Translations under genes and position numbers: made by a program
DNA from: CAYWBI01 sp964456445
Lineage (GTDB): Bacteria > Calditrichota > Calditrichia > Calditrichales > J004
NCBI GenBank assembly: GCA_964456445.1
Contig: CAYWBI010000119.1
Coordinates: forward strand, 1 to 11,515
DNA: 11,515 bases
Direction of reading: 5' to 3'
Notes under the pieces: model-generated
Told to the model about the DNA's origin: nothing
The model's database searches: none
The model's input: only the letters and a program-made list of their open reading frames with translations
Part shown: in pieces, positions 1-7,601 of the stretch
Layout of the letters: every line of letters starts with the position of its first letter
How positions within the stretch are numbered: the first letter of the stretch is position 1

Positions 1-72
1 TTTGATTCGGAGGTTGATTTAAATCATTTTTTAACAATTATAGAAAAGCATATTAATTTAAATAAGCCATAA
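1..72 (+). CDS. 3' end of an unidentified upstream gene (partial)
   Basis: Frame 1 is open from the first base and ends at TAA (70-72). It encodes a 23-residue tail ending in KHINLNKP; the other two forward frames have stops within the first 21 bases. The tail is mixed hydrophobic and charged and could form a C-terminal amphipathic helix (LNHFLTIIEKHI). It is too short to assign to a family. The start lies outside the window. A chance open stretch of this length is possible, so the call rests only on its position at the edge and the helix-like composition. Confidence 0.45.
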   Translation, partial: FDSEVDLNHFLTIIEKHINLNKP

Positions 73-277
73 AAGTGTTGCGCCTTTCCCGCGCATATAC
101 CAATCTCCGCAACCTTATACCCTGTATGTTTACTCTTGCCATCGCTTCCCCTCAAAAACCTTAAAAATATTTTTTATGAAACTATATCCGCTTTGAGTTA
201 AATTATCCTCTTAAAAATCTGGCCCGCCTGCTTGAGGCAAAACGGCACGGGCTGTGTACCGATAAGGAGAAAACGGA
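73..277. other. Intergenic leader of the oligopeptidase gene
   Basis: No coding potential is seen in these 205 bases. The 3' part can fold just before the ribosome binding site: GCCC (222-225) pairs with GGGC (249-252), and inside it GCCT (226-229) pairs with AGGC (235-238), leaving a bulge on the 3' side. The stem is interrupted and may be a decayed palindromic repeat or simply chance. A clear Shine-Dalgarno AAGGAG lies at 264-269, 8 nt before ATG 278. No promoter stands out with confidence. Confidence 0.4.
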
Positions 278-2077
278 ATGTCCACAAAGCAAATCACACG
301 CGATAAAATCGCAAAAAAAGATAAATGGAAACTTGAAGATATATTTAAAACCGACAAACTGTGGGAAGATGCGTTTAAAAGCGTGATGGAGAGTATCCCC
401 ATGCTGGCTGATTACAAAGGGCGCCTGGGTGAATCGGCCGGAACCCTTCTGGAATGCCTGGAAAAAATGAACCGGTTGGAAGAAGCCATCGGCAAACTTT
501 ATGCATATGCCCATATGCGCAATGACCAGGATAAAACGGTTTCAGCGCATCAGGAGCAATACGACCGGATGGGCGGGGTGATTGTGGAGTTTAATCAAAC
601 CGTCTCCTATTTTGAACCAGAGTTATTGACGCTTTCCCAAAAAACGATAAATGGCTATCTTCAGACAGAAACAAAATTACAGACCTATCGTCATTTTTTA
701 GACAATCTGACGCGCGTTAAACCACATATCCTATCTACAAAAGAAGAGCGTTTGATGGCGCTGGCCGGTGAAGTGCGCAACGCCCCCGAAGAAATTTTCA
801 GCAACTGGGATAACGCGGATATTGAGTTCCCGGTAATTATTGGTGAAGATGGCAGGGAAGTCCGCCTGACCAACGGATTGTACGGTAAGTTTCAACAGTC
901 ATCCGACCGGCGTTTGCGCAAGGATTCATATATTAATTTGTACAAACCATATCTTGCAAACCGTAATATGTTGGCTGCCAGTTACACATCGATAATAAAA
1001 AGCCACATTTTTTCATCCAAAGCGCGTGGTTATAAATCCACGCTTGAAGCGGCCTTAAACGCTAATAATATCCCGGTTGATGTTTATCATAATCTGATTG
1101 AAACAGCCCATGCCAATTTAGGGCCATTGCAACGTTTTGTTGCCGTGCGCAAAAAAATTCTCGGTTTGAACGAAGTGGTAGATTATGATTTGCGTGCGCC
1201 ATTGTTCAAATCAAAGGAACGGGTTTATAGCTGGTCCGAGGCCCGTAAACTGGTTCTGGATGGCGCGAAACATCTTGGCCCTGATTATGTAAGCAATCTG
1301 AAAAAAGGATTAAACGAAGGCTGGATTGATGTTTATGAAAACAAAGGCAAGCGCAGCGGGGCATATTCATCCGGTACGTATGGCGTCCATCCCTATGTGT
1401 TGATGAATTTTAATGGCACCCTCAATGATGTTTTTACCTTAAGCCATGAAATGGGGCATGCCATGCATACCTTTTATACCATCAATAACCAACCCTTTAT
1501 ATATGGCGATTATCCCATTTTCCTGGCCGAGGTGGCTTCGACGGCAAACGAGGCCTTGCTGGAAAAACATCTGATTGACCTGGCCGGGACGCGTGAGGAA
1601 AAACTGGCCCTGTTAAACTCGGCGCTGGATTCATTTAACAGCACTTTTTTCCGTCAGATTATTTTTGCCGAGTTTGAGCTTAAAAGCCATCAGGCTATAG
1701 AAAATGGCCAGGCGCTTTCCGCCGACGCCCTGGATACCCTGTTTGGAGATATCTACAAGCTATATTATGGGGATGACTTTACCCTGTTGCGCGAAAACCA
1801 GGCATTATGGAGCCGTGTACCGCATTTTTATTATAATTACTATGTCTTTCAGTATAGCACCAGTTTTGTTGCTTCGGCTGCACTGGTTTCGATGATTTTA
1901 GAGCAGGGTGAGCCGGCACGGGAAAAATACCTGGGATTATTGAAAAGAGGTCGCAGTAAATATCCCATGGATACCTTGCGTGACGCCGGGGTGGATATGG
2001 CCAGCGCCGAACCGGTTAAACGCGCCATCGGGCGTATGGAAAACCTCTTGGGACAACTGGAGAAATTGATCGACTGA
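278..2077 (+). CDS. pepF: Oligoendopeptidase F (M3 family zinc metallopeptidase)
   Basis: This is a cytoplasmic zinc peptidase expected to cut short peptides, in peptide turnover or degradation of cleaved signal peptides. The 599 residues match the usual family length of about 600, and there is no signal peptide. The N-terminal half (about 20-190) has the helical oligopeptidase F layout, including the segment around LSTKEERLMALAGEV. The catalytic M3 domain carries HEMGH with H390, E391 and H394. The third zinc ligand is expected to be E418 in LAEVAST, 28 residues after the first His, the spacing known for thimet-type peptidases. The Tyr-rich motif HFYYNYYVFQYSTSF begins at H516, typical of the PepF C-terminal substrate-binding region. 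The start is supported by AAGGAG 8 nt upstream. The flanking genes do not suggest a specialised role. All expected catalytic residues are present. Confidence 0.95.
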   Translation: MSTKQITRDKIAKKDKWKLEDIFKTDKLWEDAFKSVMESIPMLADYKGRLGESAGTLLECLEKMNRLEEAIGKLYAYAHMRNDQDKTVSAHQEQYDRMGGVIVEFNQTVSYFEPELLTLSQKTINGYLQTETKLQTYRHFLDNLTRVKPHILSTKEERLMALAGEVRNAPEEIFSNWDNADIEFPVIIGEDGREVRLTNGLYGKFQQSSDRRLRKDSYINLYKPYLANRNMLAASYTSIIKSHIFSSKARGYKSTLEAALNANNIPVDVYHNLIETAHANLGPLQRFVAVRKKILGLNEVVDYDLRAPLFKSKERVYSWSEARKLVLDGAKHLGPDYVSNLKKGLNEGWIDVYENKGKRSGAYSSGTYGVHPYVLMNFNGTLNDVFTLSHEMGHAMHTFYTINNQPFIYGDYPIFLAEVASTANEALLEKHLIDLAGTREEKLALLNSALDSFNSTFFRQIIFAEFELKSHQAIENGQALSADALDTLFGDIYKLYYGDDFTLLRENQALWSRVPHFYYNYYVFQYSTSFVASAALVSMILEQGEPAREKYLGLLKRGRSKYPMDTLRDAGVDMASAEPVKRAIGRMENLLGQLEKLID

Positions 2078-2337
2078 CCAACGGGTATAAAACAACTGAT
2101 TGACTTTCTAACAGGCAAAACCGGTATAGCCCTCTAACACTTCCTTTTCGGAGTGGGGGCAGGGGATAGATTTTAGTTCGCATCTTGCCCAATAGCGGCA
2201 GGCAGCAGGGATAATCTCTAAGATATGAACGGATGTCTTAAAACGACTATCCGGCAACATGTCAAAAAACGTGATAAACGCATAATTTTGGTCGCGTTGA
2301 ATTTTCCACTTAAAGCATGTATCTTAACGGCATATAA
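2078..2337. other. Intergenic region between pepF and the barrel gene
   Basis: There is no open reading frame of note and no convincing terminator in these 260 bases. A weak imperfect hairpin at 2138-2155 (CACT/AGTG arms) is followed by a G run rather than T, so it does not look like a rho-independent terminator. The 3' end carries a promoter-like pair of hexamers, listed separately. Confidence 0.4.
2297..2325 (+). promoter_or_regulatory. Possible sigma-70-type promoter for the barrel/EnvC pair
   Basis: TTGAAT (2297-2302) and TATCTT (2320-2325) are separated by exactly 17 bases. The match to TTGACA/TATAAT is moderate. If used, transcription would begin around 2331-2333, only about 5 nt before ATG 2338, giving an almost leaderless message. 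That agrees with the absence of a Shine-Dalgarno sequence there. The same -10 hexamer TATCTT, also with a 17-base spacer, recurs upstream of the glycogen phosphorylase gene. This is pattern matching only. Confidence 0.3.
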
Positions 2338-3162
2338 ATGGAAAAAACCATGCTCAAGCATTTTCTGTTGTGCGTAAGTTTACTATTTGTGTATCCGGTT
2401 GTTTCGTTTGCATCATTTGGATATAGGCCTCCCGGCCCTGAAAGCCTTGCACTTTCTTATTCGGGGGCCGCTGGTCCGGTTGGGGTCCTGTCGGCCTTTA
2501 ATAACCCTGCATTACTCCCATCGATGTCTGCCGGAATGGCCACATCGTATCGCAATTATTATGGTATCAGGAACCTGGCCGATGTTGCCATCGGGGCTGT
2601 TTTTAAATTTAAAGGATGGCCGCTTGCCCTAAGCGCTGAACAACGCGGGTTTAATTTGTATTCGGAAACAACACTTACCATTGCCAGTGCATACCGGATA
2701 AATAAAACCGTCAGTGTCGGTGTTTCCATACCCGTTTATGCACTCAAAATTAAAAATTACGGACAGGCATCAACCGTGGGAATAACGGCGGCCATACACT
2801 ATAAAGTTTTTGACAATCTGCAAATTGCGGCCATAGGCGGCAATCTTAACATGCCGACCCTGGGCCGCGCAAATGAATCCGTGCCTGTTTATGGGACTCT
2901 GGCGCTGGCTTACAGCCCGACCGGGAACATGGATGTTTACCTGGATATTTATAAGGAGGATATCATGCCCTTTGAATATCGTCTTGGGGCGCGTTTTCAA
3001 ATTTCCCCGGTCTTGCACTTGCTGGCAGGTTTCCGTGAAGGGATCAATAGTTATTCCGCGGGTATGGATGTAAAGGTGTTTTCTTATCATATCCAATATG
3101 GCATGGAATTTCATCCCCGTTTAAACATCAGCCATACCTTTGGGTTAAGCTATGATTTTTAG
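2338..3162 (+). CDS. Outer-membrane beta-barrel protein, PorV/PorQ-like
   Basis: This 274-residue protein is predicted to sit in the outer membrane. A Sec signal peptide spans about residues 1-25 (KHFLLCVSLLFVYPVVSFA, cleavage after SFA). The mature N-terminus has the segment VGVLSAFNNPALLPS, reminiscent of the 'NPA(G/L)L' element of PorV/PorQ and FadL-type barrels. The rest alternates amphipathic strands with short Gly/Asn/Pro turns, and the chain ends in an aromatic residue (LSYDF), the usual outer-membrane insertion signature. Start: ATG 2338 has no Shine-Dalgarno; ATG 2350 would still keep the signal peptide. Its 3' end overlaps the next gene by 11 bp, suggesting co-translation with the EnvC-like protein. 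PorV-type barrels shuttle T9SS cargo, and T9SS cargo is encoded in this window, but a direct link is inference. It could equally be a generic barrel of unknown role. Confidence 0.75.
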   Translation: MEKTMLKHFLLCVSLLFVYPVVSFASFGYRPPGPESLALSYSGAAGPVGVLSAFNNPALLPSMSAGMATSYRNYYGIRNLADVAIGAVFKFKGWPLALSAEQRGFNLYSETTLTIASAYRINKTVSVGVSIPVYALKIKNYGQASTVGITAAIHYKVFDNLQIAAIGGNLNMPTLGRANESVPVYGTLALAYSPTGNMDVYLDIYKEDIMPFEYRLGARFQISPVLHLLAGFREGINSYSAGMDVKVFSYHIQYGMEFHPRLNISHTFGLSYDF

Positions 3163-4339
3163 GGCCCGCATGATTATTTATATGATCTGTACGCTTAGTA
3201 TTCTGGCGCCAATTTATGCCCAGAAAAACTATGATAAGCAAATCAGCTCAAACCAAACCCGTTTGAAGAGCATCCGAAACGAGATAAAACAGCTTAAGGA
3301 AAATATCCGTAAATCCGGCCAGCAGGCATCGAGTATAAACCAACAAATTGCCCTTATTGATAAAGAGATGGCGCTTATTTCGCAGGCAAAAGGTTTGCTG
3401 CAAAAAGAGCAGCGGCTCCTTGCGCAGCGTGCGGAGAATAATCAAATGCAGCTCAATGCGACCCGGAAACGCTTAGAGCAGCTTCGATCGGTTTTTAAAG
3501 CGCGTCTTATTTATATGTACAAATATGGTCGGAGTAAAACCCTGGCTTTGCTTGTGGCCTCGAAATCCATCAACCAGGCGCTTATCCGTTTTAGATATCT
3601 CAAACAAATTTCCGATTATGATTCGGAAATTATCCATGAAATAGAGCAGCGAAAAGAAGGAATCCGGGAGATACAGTCCCAGCTTAAACAGGACATGGCA
3701 TATAAATCGCGTAGCATCCGCTCAAAAAAAACGGCAGAAAAGTCGTATAAACAAAAAAAGAAAGAAAAAAACCATCTACTGGCGCGGGTTCGTAAAAATC
3801 AAAACTATTTTAAAAATCAGCTTGCGGTAAAACAGGGACAACAAAAGCAAATACGCTCGATGATTGTCACCCTGGAAAACATGCGTAGCAAATCAGATGA
3901 AACAACGCCCGAAAAATATGTAAAAATCAATTTTGATAATTTTAAAAAGGGGAAGCGAAAACTCCCCTGGCCGGTACGCGGTAAGGTGATCAGTAATTTT
4001 GGTAAACAATATGATCCGGGGACAAAGACCTACACAACCAATTCCGGTATTGAAATAAACAGCAAGTTAGGCACACCGGTCAAGTGTGTTTTTCGTGGGG
4101 TTGTAAGGTTGATAACCTACATGTCGGGCTATGGCAACACCATTATCATCGATCATGGCAAGGGGTATTACAGTGTTTATTCGTATCTTGGTGAGATATA
4201 TGTGCATAAAAACGATGTCGTTGATACCAATCAGATTATTGCGCAGGTTGGCGAATCCGGTTCTCTTTCGGGCTCAAAACTGCATTTTGAAATCTATGCA
4301 AAAAATCTGCCCAACAATCCATTGAGCTGGTTACGCTGA
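3152..4339 (+). CDS. envC: EnvC-like murein hydrolase activator (coiled coil + degenerate LytM/M23)
   Basis: This 395-residue exported protein is expected in the periplasm, where EnvC-family proteins activate cell-wall amidases at division. Residues 1-23 form a signal peptide ending in LAPIYA. About 25-250 is a long Lys/Glu/Gln-rich coiled coil with an EnvC-like central segment (LALLVASKSINQALIRFRYL). A C-terminal LytM (M23) domain spans about 271-395, starting LPWPVRG. The catalytic positions are replaced: the HxGxD motif reads NSGIEI (N297, E301), the YAHL histidine is Y345 (YSYL), and the HxH pair reads KLHFE (K376, H378). It is therefore unlikely to be an active peptidase, as in EnvC and NlpD. 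ATG 3152 overlaps the barrel gene by 11 bp and gives a positively charged signal n-region (RAR). ATG 3170, preceded by AGGG, is the alternative start but lacks that charge. The orthology call is from architecture. Confidence 0.85.
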   Translation: MIFRARMIIYMICTLSILAPIYAQKNYDKQISSNQTRLKSIRNEIKQLKENIRKSGQQASSINQQIALIDKEMALISQAKGLLQKEQRLLAQRAENNQMQLNATRKRLEQLRSVFKARLIYMYKYGRSKTLALLVASKSINQALIRFRYLKQISDYDSEIIHEIEQRKEGIREIQSQLKQDMAYKSRSIRSKKTAEKSYKQKKKEKNHLLARVRKNQNYFKNQLAVKQGQQKQIRSMIVTLENMRSKSDETTPEKYVKINFDNFKKGKRKLPWPVRGKVISNFGKQYDPGTKTYTTNSGIEINSKLGTPVKCVFRGVVRLITYMSGYGNTIIIDHGKGYYSVYSYLGEIYVHKNDVVDTNQIIAQVGESGSLSGSKLHFEIYAKNLPNNPLSWLR

Positions 4340-4420
4340 TTCGACCGGGTCCATGTAAAAACAATGTACGGGCCGCATTCATTTTTAGATTGGCATAGCG
4401 ATTATAATTCATGAGTCCGG

Positions 4421-4493
4421 TCTAAAAAGGGGCTAAAGCCCCAAATTAGGGGTAGGCAGTGTTTCCCCCATCCTAAAGGATGGGGTTATTCAA
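4421..4493 (+). repeat. Left REP-like arm (hairpins 1 and 2)
   Basis: Hairpin 1 is GGGGC-TAAA-GCCCC at 4429-4442. Hairpin 2 is CCCCATCC-TAAA-GGATGGGG at 4466-4485, a perfect 8-bp stem with a four-base loop. The arm begins TCTAAAAAG and ends TTATTCAA (4486-4493). It aligns along its whole length with the reverse complement of 4518-4591. No run of T follows either hairpin on the + strand, so neither is a standard terminator for the envC-like gene. Confidence 0.7.
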
Positions 4494-4517
4494 GGTATGT
4501 AAATTTATTAAAAACAG

Positions 4518-4591
4518 TTGACTAACCCTGCCATTTATGGCGGGGGAAAAAGTTGCCCCTCTCATCATTAAGCCCTTTAGGGCTTTTTAGA
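4518..4591 (-). repeat. Right REP-like arm, inverted (hairpins 3 and 4)
   Basis: Hairpin 3 at 4526-4545 pairs CCCTGCCA with TGGCGGGG around TTTA (8 bp, one G-T wobble). Hairpin 4 at 4571-4584 is AGCCC-TTTA-GGGCT. Read on the minus strand, the arm begins TCTAAAAAG and ends TTAGTCAA, matching the left arm at both ends. The TTTCCCCC stretch before the inner hairpin is also shared. Confidence 0.7.
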
Positions 4592-4607
4592 GCAGGCTCA
4601 TTCATAT

Positions 4608-4638
4608 AAAAAAAAGCCGTCCAACAAAGACGGCTTTT
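4608..4638 (-). terminator. Rho-independent terminator of the glycogen phosphorylase gene
   Basis: GCCGTC (4616-4621) pairs with GACGGC (4629-4634) around the loop CAACAAA, and the stem is extended by flanking A/T pairs. On the minus strand the stem is followed by eight T residues (complement of 4608-4615). The structure begins 15 nt after the glycogen phosphorylase stop codon. On the + strand only four T follow, so it could act weakly in the other direction for the envC-like transcript. Confidence 0.88.
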
Positions 4639-4653
4639 CCGGTAATATTCAGC

Positions 4654-7200
4654 TTAATCCAACCACTTTATCAGGCGGGTTTCATGTTGCGAAAACATAT
4701 CGGGGTGGGTGGGAACAACACGGCAATTATAGCGGTAGGTACCGTCCCTTTTTGCTTTTACCCGTGCCCTGTATTCATACTCATTTTCACCGGCTTCCCC
4801 AATAAGGCCCATGGGATAAATTTCCATGTGCTGATGGCCTTTGATCGCGTCCTGCCGTTCCAATATCAGTTCAACCCGCAGTTCCTTGGGTTTTAGGCTG
4901 CCCATGGTAACATTGATGCTGATTTCCTTTGATTCGCCCGAGCCGAAAATCCGGGAGTCTTCGCTCATTCCATTGCCGTTTACATGCAGCACAACTTTTT
5001 TCCAATGGCGTATAATCCGGTTCCTCCAACGTGTATATCTAAACAAAGCGGCGTTTTCATTTTCCTGATATTTTATGGAACGGCGCATGCCCGGGACATA
5101 ATATTTTTGAATATAATTCCAAACCATGGTGTGCGTGCTGAATTTTGTAAAGTTGGAGCGCATAGATTCCTTGGACTTGCGCACCCAGCCCATGGGGATG
5201 CCTTTGGCGTTGCGTTTATAAAAGAGGGGGACGATTTCGTTTTCCAGGGTTTTGTACATGTGCATTGAATCATCGTGGTCTTGTTTATGGTGGTCGGAGT
5301 ATTCCACTTCGCGGCCGATAGTCCAGCCGTTTTTGCCATTGTAACCTTCCGGCCACCAGCCGTCAAGAACCGAAAAATTTATACCACCGTTGATGGGCAC
5401 TTTTTGACCGCTGGTACCGCTGGCCTCCAGAGGTCGGCGTGGGTTGTTAAGCCAGACATCAACACCGGCAACCATGGCCCGGCTGATATTTATTCCATAA
5501 TTTTCAACAAATGTAACTTTCCCTCTAAAACCGTCATCACGGGCGATTTCATTTACGGCACGGATAAGTTCTTTTCCCGCGTCATTTTGTGGATGGGCTT
5601 TGCCGGAAAATAAAATTTGCACCGGCCGGTCACTGTCATTAAGTATTTTTCGGATACGTTCCCGGTCGCTAAACAATAATGTGGCGCGTTTGTAGGGGGC
5701 AAAACGACGTGCGAAGCCTATGGTCAACATAGAATCATCAAAAACTTCTTCCACCGGAGGAAAACCATGATCGCCCTGATAACGCTCCAATTGATGGGCA
5801 TAGTGACGTTTTAACCGACGGGTCATGGATTTTTTCATATTGACCATCGCCTGCCAGTAAACATCATCCGGTATCTCAAGAATTTTATCCCAATAATCCG
5901 CCTCGTGGATATGTGTGCGCCAGTCGGCGTCCAGATAGGTGTCAAAAAGTTTTATCATTTCACGGTGCAGCCATGATTCGGTATGAATACCATTGGTCAC
6001 ATGCCCGATAGGCACTTCCTCGGTCGGGATGCCGGGAAATACTTTTTGCCACATCCTGCGTGAAACCTGGCTGTGCAGTTTGCTTACGCCGTTGGCCATA
6101 TAGGACATATTTAAGGCCAGAATGGTAAGCGAAAAATTTTCGTGCTGGTGGATATTCATATTCCGTCCGAGATCAAAGAAATAGTCATCGCTCATTTCGA
6201 GTTCGGGCCAAAAATCTTTAAAGTAGCGTTCCATCATTTCAAACTCAAAAGCTTCGTTACCGGCGGGTATGGGCGTATGTGTTGTAAATAAGGACGTAGA
6301 ACGTATAAACTCAAGCGCGGGTTTAAAATCCATCCCGTCATTTATCAATTCATACAGGCGTTCCAGCCCGAGAAAGGCTGAGTGGCCCTCGTTCATGTGA
6401 AATACGGCGGGTTGGATGTTCATTTTACGCAAGGCGCGTAAGCCGCCAATCCCAAGAATAATTTCCTGTTGGATGCGTGTGTCACGGCTGCCGCCATACA
6501 ATGAATGGATAATGTCCTTATCCTCTTCGGAATTTTTATCCACATTGGTATCCAGTAGAAAAAGGGAAATACGGCCAACCTGAACCTTCCATACCTTGAT
6601 AAAAACATCGTGATCTAAAATTGGTACGCTGACCAGGAGTGTCTCGCCATTGTCATCGGTTACGGGGGCAACGGCCAACTCATGCTGGTTTAGCTTTTTA
6701 TATTCCTCTATCTGATCGCCCGCTTCGTTTATAAATTGTGTAAAGTAGGCATGTTTATACATCAGGCCGACGGCAACAAATGGTAAACCGATATCCGTGG
6801 TCGTTTTACAATGGTCGCCGGATAGCACTCCAAGACCGCCTGCATAATTTGGCAAGGATTCATGCATACCATATTCCGCGGAAAAATAGGCCACCACCTG
6901 ATCGGTTAAATTTGGGTAGTTGCTGTTGAACAAGGTTGTGTCCTGCTCAAGATAATTTTTAAAGCGTGTATATACCGCGTTCATCCGGTTCATAAATTTG
7001 GAATCCGCCATGGCTTTGTCCAGGGCTTCCGGTTTGATCTGTTGCAAAAAAGCAATGGGGTTGCGCTCAACATCATGCCATAGTTTTATGTCGATTTCCC
7101 GGTAGAGGTCGCGGGCATCCGGATTCCAGCTAAACCACAAATTATACGCCAATTCCTTCAAGGGTTGTAAAGAATCGGGGATGTTTATTTCTTCTGACAT
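4654..7200 (-). CDS. glgP: Alpha-glucan (glycogen) phosphorylase, GT35, short bacterial type
   Basis: The enzyme releases glucose-1-phosphate from alpha-1,4-glucans such as glycogen, using pyridoxal phosphate in the cytoplasm. The 848 residues fit the subfamily (Thermotoga/Mycobacterium-like) that carries an N-terminal DUF3417 domain (about 10-100: LKELAYNLWFSWNPDARDLY). The catalytic core starts around YFSAEYG (105-111) and GGLGVLSGDH (121-130). The cofactor-binding motif is EASGTSGQK with K600 as the expected Schiff-base lysine, followed by INGGINFSVLDGWWPEGYNG. A C-terminal extension of about 110 residues, beta-strand-like in sequence, is typical for this subtype. ATG 7198-7200 is supported by AAAGGA (complement of 7206-7211) 5 nt upstream. 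It is transcribed alone, with its own terminator, convergent with the envC-like gene. No other glycogen genes are adjacent. EC 2.4.1.1 by family; oligosaccharide preference cannot be read from sequence. Confidence 0.95.
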   Translation of the reverse strand: MSEEINIPDSLQPLKELAYNLWFSWNPDARDLYREIDIKLWHDVERNPIAFLQQIKPEALDKAMADSKFMNRMNAVYTRFKNYLEQDTTLFNSNYPNLTDQVVAYFSAEYGMHESLPNYAGGLGVLSGDHCKTTTDIGLPFVAVGLMYKHAYFTQFINEAGDQIEEYKKLNQHELAVAPVTDDNGETLLVSVPILDHDVFIKVWKVQVGRISLFLLDTNVDKNSEEDKDIIHSLYGGSRDTRIQQEIILGIGGLRALRKMNIQPAVFHMNEGHSAFLGLERLYELINDGMDFKPALEFIRSTSLFTTHTPIPAGNEAFEFEMMERYFKDFWPELEMSDDYFFDLGRNMNIHQHENFSLTILALNMSYMANGVSKLHSQVSRRMWQKVFPGIPTEEVPIGHVTNGIHTESWLHREMIKLFDTYLDADWRTHIHEADYWDKILEIPDDVYWQAMVNMKKSMTRRLKRHYAHQLERYQGDHGFPPVEEVFDDSMLTIGFARRFAPYKRATLLFSDRERIRKILNDSDRPVQILFSGKAHPQNDAGKELIRAVNEIARDDGFRGKVTFVENYGINISRAMVAGVDVWLNNPRRPLEASGTSGQKVPINGGINFSVLDGWWPEGYNGKNGWTIGREVEYSDHHKQDHDDSMHMYKTLENEIVPLFYKRNAKGIPMGWVRKSKESMRSNFTKFSTHTMVWNYIQKYYVPGMRRSIKYQENENAALFRYTRWRNRIIRHWKKVVLHVNGNGMSEDSRIFGSGESKEISINVTMGSLKPKELRVELILERQDAIKGHQHMEIYPMGLIGEAGENEYEYRARVKAKRDGTYRYNCRVVPTHPDMFSQHETRLIKWLD

Positions 7201-7260
7201 ATTTTTCCTTTCGGTACGACTTTATTATTCACTCAGATTAGAGTTACGTTGCAGTTGCGC

Positions 7261-7289
7261 AAGATAGCAAATCAAAATAATTGGTGCAA
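7261..7289 (-). promoter_or_regulatory. Possible glgP promoter
   Basis: On the minus strand TTGCAC (complement of 7284-7289) is followed after 17 bases by TATCTT (complement of 7261-7266). The -35 match is weak and the -10 match moderate. Transcription would start near 7254, giving a leader of about 54 nt that contains the AAAGGA ribosome binding site. The same TATCTT hexamer and spacer length are seen before the outer-membrane barrel gene. Confidence 0.3.
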
Positions 7290-7580
7290 ATTTTCAATTT
7301 ATCGGCAGTTGCTATATGTATCAAGCCGATTCTTTCCTCTGTTTGTCCCGGATGAAACCTGATACAAATTCGGCCACTATCAAGTGATCTTAATTTAGAA
7401 TCAATTTTATATCGGTATTGATATCCGTTGAAGAAATGCTATTTGATATATGAATACTAATCCCCGAAGGTTATTCTTCTTCCATTCCTGAAATTTTGGG
7501 ATCAAAAAATTTTGAATTTTTCTGATATCTTCATTGTCATGGTATGTTTATAATTGTAATTTGCACATGGATCATATATG

Positions 7581-7601
7581 GTTGGGAAGAATATTCCCAA
7601 C
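7581..7601. repeat. Interrupted dyad in the cargo gene leader
   Basis: GTTGGGAA (7581-7588) and TTCCCAAC (7594-7601) form a perfect 8-bp inverted repeat around GAATA. It is not followed by a T run, so it is not a standard terminator. It lies 165 nt before the preferred TTG start and just downstream of a TATAAT-like hexamer, so it could be an operator or a leader hairpin. Function is not demonstrated. Confidence 0.4.

Larger units (their letters stand above)
4421..4591. repeat. REPIN-like composite: two inverted arms, four hairpins
   Basis: Two arms of 73 and 74 nt (4421-4493 and 4518-4591) are inverted copies of each other around a 24-nt AT-rich spacer. Each arm holds an outer short hairpin and an inner 8-bp hairpin, all with a TAAA (or complementary TTTA) loop. 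The outer ends are identical over 9 bases (TCTAAAAAG), and the inner edges share TTANTCAA. It lies in the gap between convergent genes, a typical REP/REPIN location. REPINs are pairs of inverted REP sequences mobilised by RAYT (Y1/IS200-like) transposases; no such gene is visible here. Alternatives are a non-autonomous IS200/IS605 relic or a purely transcript-level structure. Copy number elsewhere is unknown. Confidence 0.7.

Noticed and set aside
203..514. Minus-strand open frame over the start of pepF
   Set aside because: It is antisense to a clear conserved gene, has low-complexity Phe-rich content and no ribosome binding site; treated as a shadow.
2138..2155. Hairpin after pepF as terminator
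   Set aside because: The stem is short and imperfect and is followed by a G run rather than T.
4429..4485. Terminator for the envC-like gene
   Set aside because: The hairpins are not followed by T runs on the + strand and lie about 90 nt past the stop codon; they fit the inverted repeat element better.
4429..4584. CRISPR-like array
   Set aside because: The hairpins are not direct repeats with uniform spacers; the arms are inverted copies, and no cas genes are present.
4684..5613. Several + strand open frames across the glgP 3' half
   Set aside because: They mirror a highly conserved enzyme gene on the other strand and show no recognisable domains or ribosome binding sites.
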